This document shows, piece after piece, positions 59,111 through 64,000 of a stretch of 64,000 nt of DNA. A model generated the notes under the pieces. That model saw nothing but the letters and a program-made list of their open reading frames with translations, made no database searches and was not told where the DNA came from. The position numbers and the translations under genes were made by a program. Position 1 is the stretch's first letter, and every line of letters begins with the position of its first letter. Source of the stretch: Rosa chinensis (Eukaryota > Streptophyta > Magnoliopsida > Rosales > Rosaceae); NCBI RefSeq assembly GCF_002994745.2, contig NC_037094.1, positions 46,947,139 to 47,011,138 on the forward strand, read 5' to 3'.

Positions 59111-60174
59111 GAGGCCATTGATTTTGGCCTGGGCACATATACAAGAGGCATTTAATATGCCTAATATGGTATCAGCAATGGAACAGGTCGAGTCAATATT
59201 TTCTGCCAATAAAAGCCAGCGAAGTGGCTTTAATTACATGGCCTCGCAAAAAATGGTTTGCGAAGGAAAGCTGGTGATTAATATATGTGTGCTCATTATT
59301 CACATATATATAATTAAGAGGTAGAGAGGCCATCCAACAGATGTACTTGCAGCAAAAGTATGCATGGGCCATGATTTTTGACGGTACGTGTCATTCCAAG
59401 AGGCAGCGAAGGGAAGCAAATAGGCATTCAGTTAAGATGGCGCGAAGGCTACATATTCGATGCCACAAGTGCCCCTTTCGTGTGGGGAAGCAACATATGG
59501 GACAGGCATGCACGTGATCATCAGATTGTTCAACATAACCTCTTGCTCTTTAATTGAATGATGGCAAAGTTCCTACAGATGTAGGGCCAGCAAAGTGGTG
59601 GCTTTGATAGCATGGGTTTAATTGGCTTAATTGTTCCAACATGGGTACATGTAGCATTATAGGTGCATGCATGATAATTCTTGGGTTGCTTAGTTGGTGG
59701 AGCCATACGTGTTTCTTTGCTTTGGCATAAATAAGTATACAATGATGCTCGGATTGGCTCAATGGAACACAGCGCTCAACCTCAGATCTTCCTCCTCACA
59801 AGGATCTTCCTCAAGAAGATTTCTCCACAAAGAATTTATGGACAAGATTTCTCAAGTGTTCGCAGTTCGCAACAAGAGTTGAAGTGGCTATTATATTACA
59901 TGGCCTTGCAATTAATCATGATATATAACAAGTGTTTGCGAAGGCCAATTTGTGGCTTTGTAGAAGTTCAAATGCAAAGGCAGGAGTTTGATGTTTCGAT
60001 ATGCAAAAACCTTCACGAGGAACAGTATTTCACGCAGAACTTTCATCAAGCTCACTCAGATTTCGTCCTCACCAAGATCTTCCCCAAAGGTATTTGCTCC
60101 TTACTAGGATCCTCCTTAAGGAGATTTTCGCAAGCTTAAGGAGAGCTTAAGGAGATTTTCGCAAGCTGATAGTC

Positions 60175-60292
60175 ACCAAATCTTCGCGAGGTCTTCCAAA
60201 TATTCGCGAGGTCTTACAAATCTTCGAGAGGTCTTGCATATCTTCACGAGGTCTTCCAAATCTTCGCGAGGTCTTCCATTTGTTTCTGAGCT
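60175..60292 (+). repeat. Tandem repeat of about 20 bp, five to six units
   Basis: Unit of type aaatcttcgcgaggtcttcc. Units vary (aaatattcgcgagg, aaatcttcgagagg, atatcttcacgagg). It lies in the non-coding interior of the LARD-like element. Confidence 0.85.
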
Positions 60293-60928
60293 CAAGGCAA
60301 ATATCAGAGAAACCTTCGCGAGGAATGTGTGTTCGCGAAGCACATTTACATCAAGCTTACTGAGATTTCTCCTCAAGGACATTTGCTCCTCACTTAGAGC
60401 TTCCTTGAGAAGATTTCTATCTTCCTCGAGGAGATTTCTCCTTATTGAGATCTTCCTCGAGGGGATTTCCTCCTTACTGAGATTTCTCTTCAAAGAAGTT
60501 TTGGAGAAGGTATCATTGTTAAGGCCCACACCTGGGGCTTTTAAGTTTTTACCAAAATTTTATTTTGTCATGTGGTGAATTTATTCTGCCAATATTCTTG
60601 CTCTAGACTTATGTGTTTTAAGCTCTTTAAGGCCAATTCTAGTGGCCTAAAATTAAAAATTTTCATCCAAGTTGATGATGCTTTATGGAGCAATTCAAAA
60701 ACTTATGGCGAGTACATCATCCGCAAGTCTTTGTCTATCGAGATTAACATGACTTCAAGCTTCATGGCCTATTCAGAGGCTTATCTTAATCAGTCAAGTG
60801 ATTTCAAATTATCAATTTTCATTTAAGCTAATGCAAGTGGCTTTAATGCGACATTATTGCAAGACTAGTGTTGACTCAAGACCTCTTCAGTCAAGACGGA
60901 GACTTGGACTTGGAGGTCTGAGGGGTAA

Positions 60929-61357
60929 TGTTTGAACCCAAAATTAACATTTTTTCCGGATAAGGGTGACTCGAAGAAAACCTTGCCAATATCGGTGGCC
61001 CAAGTTATATATTTCCTACAAGTTCGGAATATATTGTTTAGAGGCTAAATAAAGCTTACTTGGAGGCCAAGCAATTTTGAAGCAAATCTAAATATTCCTT
61101 AATTTACTAGTAATTATCAAGATATTTGATAATTAATGGTGATTTGCTTGGTTGTCAAGACTGTGCAAAACGGGAAGATAAAATATGCAGGCTGTATATA
61201 TGGCCGAGATTACGCGAGCCATGCAAGGTAATTAGCAGGGCCCTCTCAATCAAAGACGCGAGCGCGAGAAAGTTGGGTTGACATATAATTGCCCATGTAA
61301 TTAAGGTGGACGTACAAAAGGTCAAAAGCCATGCATGAATCAAGGTTATGTGGGGCT

Positions 61358-61399
<42 letters not shown>

Positions 61400-62277
61400 G
61401 CAATTAAGGTGGGCCACTAGCCAATCAATGATTTCCCATGCAAATAGTCAGTATATGGAAGGATGCAATTATCATTAATTGCAAAAAATAAGGGATGCAG
61501 GATTGCATGCTGCGAGCTACGTAGTGCTCGCGAAGGCAATATCCAAGAATCAGTCCTTGAGGCAATTCCGTTGCTAAGAGGAAGATTACGTTCAAGACTC
61601 CAAGAGGCAATTAATCTTTGCCTATATTCTAGCAGTGACAGAGGATAATTATTATGATATCAAAACTATTAAGAGTTTTAATTTGATTCAAGACTAATAA
61701 CTGTGGCCTAAAATATAGTATTTCATTCCTATTTGGAAAGAGAATCTGCAGCAGCCTATATATAGAGACTAAAGACGATACAAAACAGACAACTCTAAAA
61801 TCAATCGATCCCTTAGATTATCAAGCCTCCCCGAAGCAAACCCTCAACCTCGTTGAAACCCCGCGACCGTACTTCCAATCCTAGTCTCTCCAAGAGCCGA
61901 CTGTTAGTGCTACTGCCACCGATACTACCAGCAAAGCAAGGGTAACACCCTCACAACCCCCGCGAAGCTAAAGTCACGCTTTAGCAAACCCTGTGCTTTC
62001 TCCAAATTTCCCAGTGATTGCTCTGCTCAACCTACAACGTTGAGTATCGATTCGGTGATGCGAAAAGATCACAACCAAAGTCCTTACCAGTAAGGCAAGA
62101 AGTCCTTTTCCGAAAGGCAAGAAAAGAACCTTGTGACGAGGTTGGTGCTCTCCTCGTCCATAACACTTGATCAAGAAGTCAGGTCAAGGGACTCCCCGAT
62201 GACTGTACCCCACGGTGCTGGCACGCTCGCGCATTCAAAAGAGACAGTTTGTACTGCACTGATTTCCTTGTCAAACA
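60929..62277 (+). repeat. 3' LTR of the LARD-like element
   Basis: 1349 bp, similar to the 5' copy throughout, with a longer CA/TA microsatellite (61361-61399) where the 5' LTR has TA only. Confidence 0.9.
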
Positions 62278-62282
62278 CAATG

Positions 62283-63576
62283 GATGGTGTAACCTGAACA
62301 GACCCAACACCTAAGACAGGAAAAGACTCACCATTCGCATTAGAAACATGGGATATAGAAGGGGATGACATAGACAGAAAGAATGACTTATCATAGGTCA
62401 TATGGTCAGACGCACCAGAATCAATTATCCATGTATCACTACCAGTAAAGTCAGAAACATGTAAAGTAACACCAATCTTACCTCGAGTTTCCTTAGTCAA
62501 GGAAACATTACCCTTTGAGGGATCTTGTCCCTCAATGCTGTAGAAGTCAAGTTCTGGCACTAATTGGATTGCAGCTTTGCCTCTTTGACCACCACCGCAT
62601 CCTCCACGACCTCCAATATTATTATTGTTGCCTCTCCAACCAGAGTTGTTGTTGTAATTAAACCTTCGCAACTTAGGGCATTGATTCTTGAAATGGCCAA
62701 CTTCCTTGCAATAGTTGCAAGTTAATTGGTTATAATTCTGATTCTACTGATATCCCTGTGTCCGTGGTTGATACTGGTTCTGAGATGGAACTAGGGTAGA
62801 ATTCCCAATCTGAGGTTGAGATAGAGGTGTAGCATGGATTGCTAAACCAGAAATTTCAGTATGAAGATTCTGATAAGCAACCTTGTTACCTTCATCTCTT
62901 CGGATATACGCAAAAGCTTGCTCCAACGTAGGTGGAGTGGCAAGACGCAATAACTCATTTTTTGCCCCTTCAAAGTGAGGGTCCAGGCCAGCAAAAAAAA
63001 TATGAACACGCATCTTGTCCTGCTCACTCCGATAAGAATTAATATCAGCTTCACAAGTCATAGGATTAGGGTTTCTTTGGTCAAACTCCTGCCAAATTGT
63101 CTTCAAATTCGCATAAAAGGTTGCAACAGGCTGTCCACTCTGAGTTATTTTGAAAGCTTTGACATTCAACTCATGAACACGAGCAAAATCACTCCCATCA
63201 TAATATATAGCAGCAATAGAATCCCAAATTGCTTTGGGAGAATCATAGTGAGCAAAGAGTCTCATCACCTCCGGAGTCATAGCTTTGAGAAGAATTCCCA
63301 TCACATTATTATTTGCCGTATCCCATTCATCAACTTTTTTGGACCTGCAGCAGGTCTTGCTGTACTACTGGTAACATAACTTCACTTCCCAATCCCCTGA
63401 ATATGGATCTTCATGAGTCTCTGCCATAATTGATAATTGGTACCATCGAGTTTGAAACCAAAACTGGAGTTATCCTTGACATTCTGAACAATTACGACTT
63501 CACGAGTCAAAGAACTCGTCTCTCCAGACTCCTGGGATCCCCCACTATTCCCGTCAGTGATCTTCAAATCCACCAT
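62283..63576 (-). pseudogene. Third copia: gag and protease region
   Basis: The minus strand begins near 63576 with MVDLKITDGNSGGSQESGET, then GFKLDGTNYQLWQRLMKIHI. The 63304-62744 frame has the gag core (FAHYDSPKAIWDSIAAIYYD, VHELNVKAFKITQSGQPVAT, FYANLKTIWQEFDQR). A Cys-rich zinc knuckle is coded near 62660-62730, in ECGHFKNQCPKLRRFN-like sequence just before RRFNYNNNSGWRGNNNN, and protease DTWIIDSGASDHMTYD near 62420-62400. The frame breaks at 63305-63380 and 62740. The region ends where the LARD-like element entered. Confidence 0.85.
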
Positions 63577-63913
63577 CTTCTTTCTTCTTCAAATATTCAA
63601 TTTAATAACCAAAAATCACAAAGGAACTAATGAAGCCGAAAGGGACCAGTGACTAGCAATGAAACAACAAAGGACCAGCAACAATTGTATGAAAAACAAA
63701 AAGCCACGAAATAGGTGGACCACCAATAAACAAAGGCACCGATTGAACCAAAAAAGGGACTAGCAAAGAGACAAAGGGATCGGCAACAAACAAAGAGCTT
63801 AAGTCTAGGGTTTAATTGTGTTCAAACCAAAAAACAAAAGGACAAAGAACAAGATCGAATTGATTTTCTCGCAGCGGAAAAACCAATAGCACAACCCAAA
63901 TGGATCTCAGCTC

Positions 63914-63925
63914 TGATACCAAGTC
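63914..63925 (-). promoter_or_regulatory. Primer binding site, tRNA-Met type, third copia
   Basis: The minus strand reads TGGTATCAGAGC just inside the 5' LTR end. Confidence 0.85.
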
Positions 63926-64000
63926 ACAAATGAACAAAGAAACAAGGGATTTGACGTTCTTCTTATATGTTCTTTATCTTCTCCAAGAATGGAGTATATA
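63926..64000 (-). repeat. 5' LTR of the third copia (cut by window end)
   Basis: agtcacaaatgaacaaag to the window end repeats 51869-51944 with few differences (ttctttatc for ttcttaatc, aatgga for aatgta). Confidence 0.85.

Larger units (their letters stand above)
58425..60928. other. Interior of the LARD-like element without a recognised gene
   Basis: Non-coding or unrecognised. It holds the MITE at 58816-59110, a Lys/Arg-rich frame region, a repeat block with gaagatttctcc and cttcctcgagg words (59780-60500), and a tandem block at 60175-60292. The polypurine tract before the 3' LTR is ggaggtctgagggg (about 60912-60925). Confidence 0.5.
55564..62277 (+). mobile_element. Non-autonomous LTR element (LARD/gypsy-like), 6.7 kb, TSD CAATG
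   Basis: LTRs 55564-56906 and 60929-62277 (about 1.34 kb) start TGTTTGAACCC and end CAAACA. CAATG flanks both ends (55559-55563 and 62278-62282). The primer site is not the usual tRNA-Met type: TTTTGGCACGCCCAGTGGGAC follows the 5' LTR, as in some Tat-type gypsy elements. The 4 kb interior has a gag-like start and other frames but no protease, RT, RNase H or integrase motif. It interrupts the third copia within its protease-integrase region and carries a MITE. Confidence 0.88.
51870..64000 (-). mobile_element. Third Ty1-copia element, interrupted by a 6.7 kb element and cut by the window end
   Basis: Minus-strand order from the window end is: 5' LTR (about 63926 to beyond 64000), PBS near 63914-63925, gag (63576-62680), protease (62671-62283), inserted element, integrase (55556-54460), RT (53990-52500), RNase H (52530-52050), polypurine tract and 3' LTR (52042-51870). 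Removing the insert with one CAATG restores the frame reading VTPSIVLHNVLYVP. The left flank matches no target duplication yet, since the right edge is outside the window. Confidence 0.9.

Noticed and set aside
60173..60529. 118-codon minus frame in the LARD
   Set aside because: It is produced by tandem and inverted short repeats. Its Arg/Leu/Glu-rich make-up follows the repeat unit.
1..64000. Toxin, virus or defence system
   Set aside because: No such gene was seen. All viral-like proteins belong to plant LTR retrotransposons or LINEs.

Overview
The window looks like nuclear DNA of a eudicot plant. Introns have GT/AG borders, a CTC1 telomere gene, an SKP1 gene and PPR sequence are present, and most of the rest is Ty1-copia, Ty3-gypsy, LINE and MITE sequence with tRNA-Met-type primer sites. 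Gene and repeat style would fit Rosaceae, but that is a guess. No CRISPR array, operon or bacterial feature was seen. Calls come from reading the sequence and known family motifs; no search was run.

Layout. 1-1224 holds the last exons of a CTC1-like gene (+). 2017-8400 is repeat debris: a 1.1 kb retroposon with a 16-bp target duplication, a copia tail, gypsy-type LTR pieces, a palindromic MITE and a 55-bp tandem duplication. 8985-9486 is a GC-rich short gene with three CAG-type codons turned to TAG, followed by a 1.9 kb solo LTR (TSD GGCGG). 12508-15889 is a composite of two related non-autonomous gypsy elements in opposite orientation that share one TTGAC target duplication. 16579-17713 carries exons of a KRR1-like KH protein. 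19127-23939 is a copia element flanked by 296-bp direct copies of host DNA. 24573-30682 is a PPR pseudogene (EMB1006-like) split by a complete chromovirus-type gypsy (24743-30128), and it abuts a CD2BP2-like pseudogene (30683-31488).

32663-33910 is an intact two-exon SKP1 gene (-). 34484-42790 is a broken LINE (-) with a complete but decayed copia inside it (34961-41901). That copia carries an unusual 12-bp repeat, both in its leader and in its polyprotein. 44382-51782 is a tandem duplication of about 3.6 kb. Each copy has an intact five-exon short-chain dehydrogenase/reductase gene plus the tail of a peroxisomal hydroxypyruvate reductase pseudogene. 51870 to the window end is a third copia (-), opened by a 6.7 kb non-autonomous gypsy/LARD-like element (55564-62277, TSD CAATG) that itself carries a MITE.

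Likely working genes are the SKP1 gene (SCF ubiquitin ligase adaptor), the two SDR genes (NADPH-type carbonyl reduction in specialised metabolism) and the CTC1 gene (telomere CST complex), which is cut by the window edge. The KRR1-like locus may or may not be expressed. The rest is transposon sequence and its damage to old genes. The most unusual material is in the structure of the insertions: a 296-bp flanking duplication as old as the LTRs, a U5-to-U5 composite element, a dispersed VT-repeat inside a copia, and a LARD with a large unrecognised reading frame.
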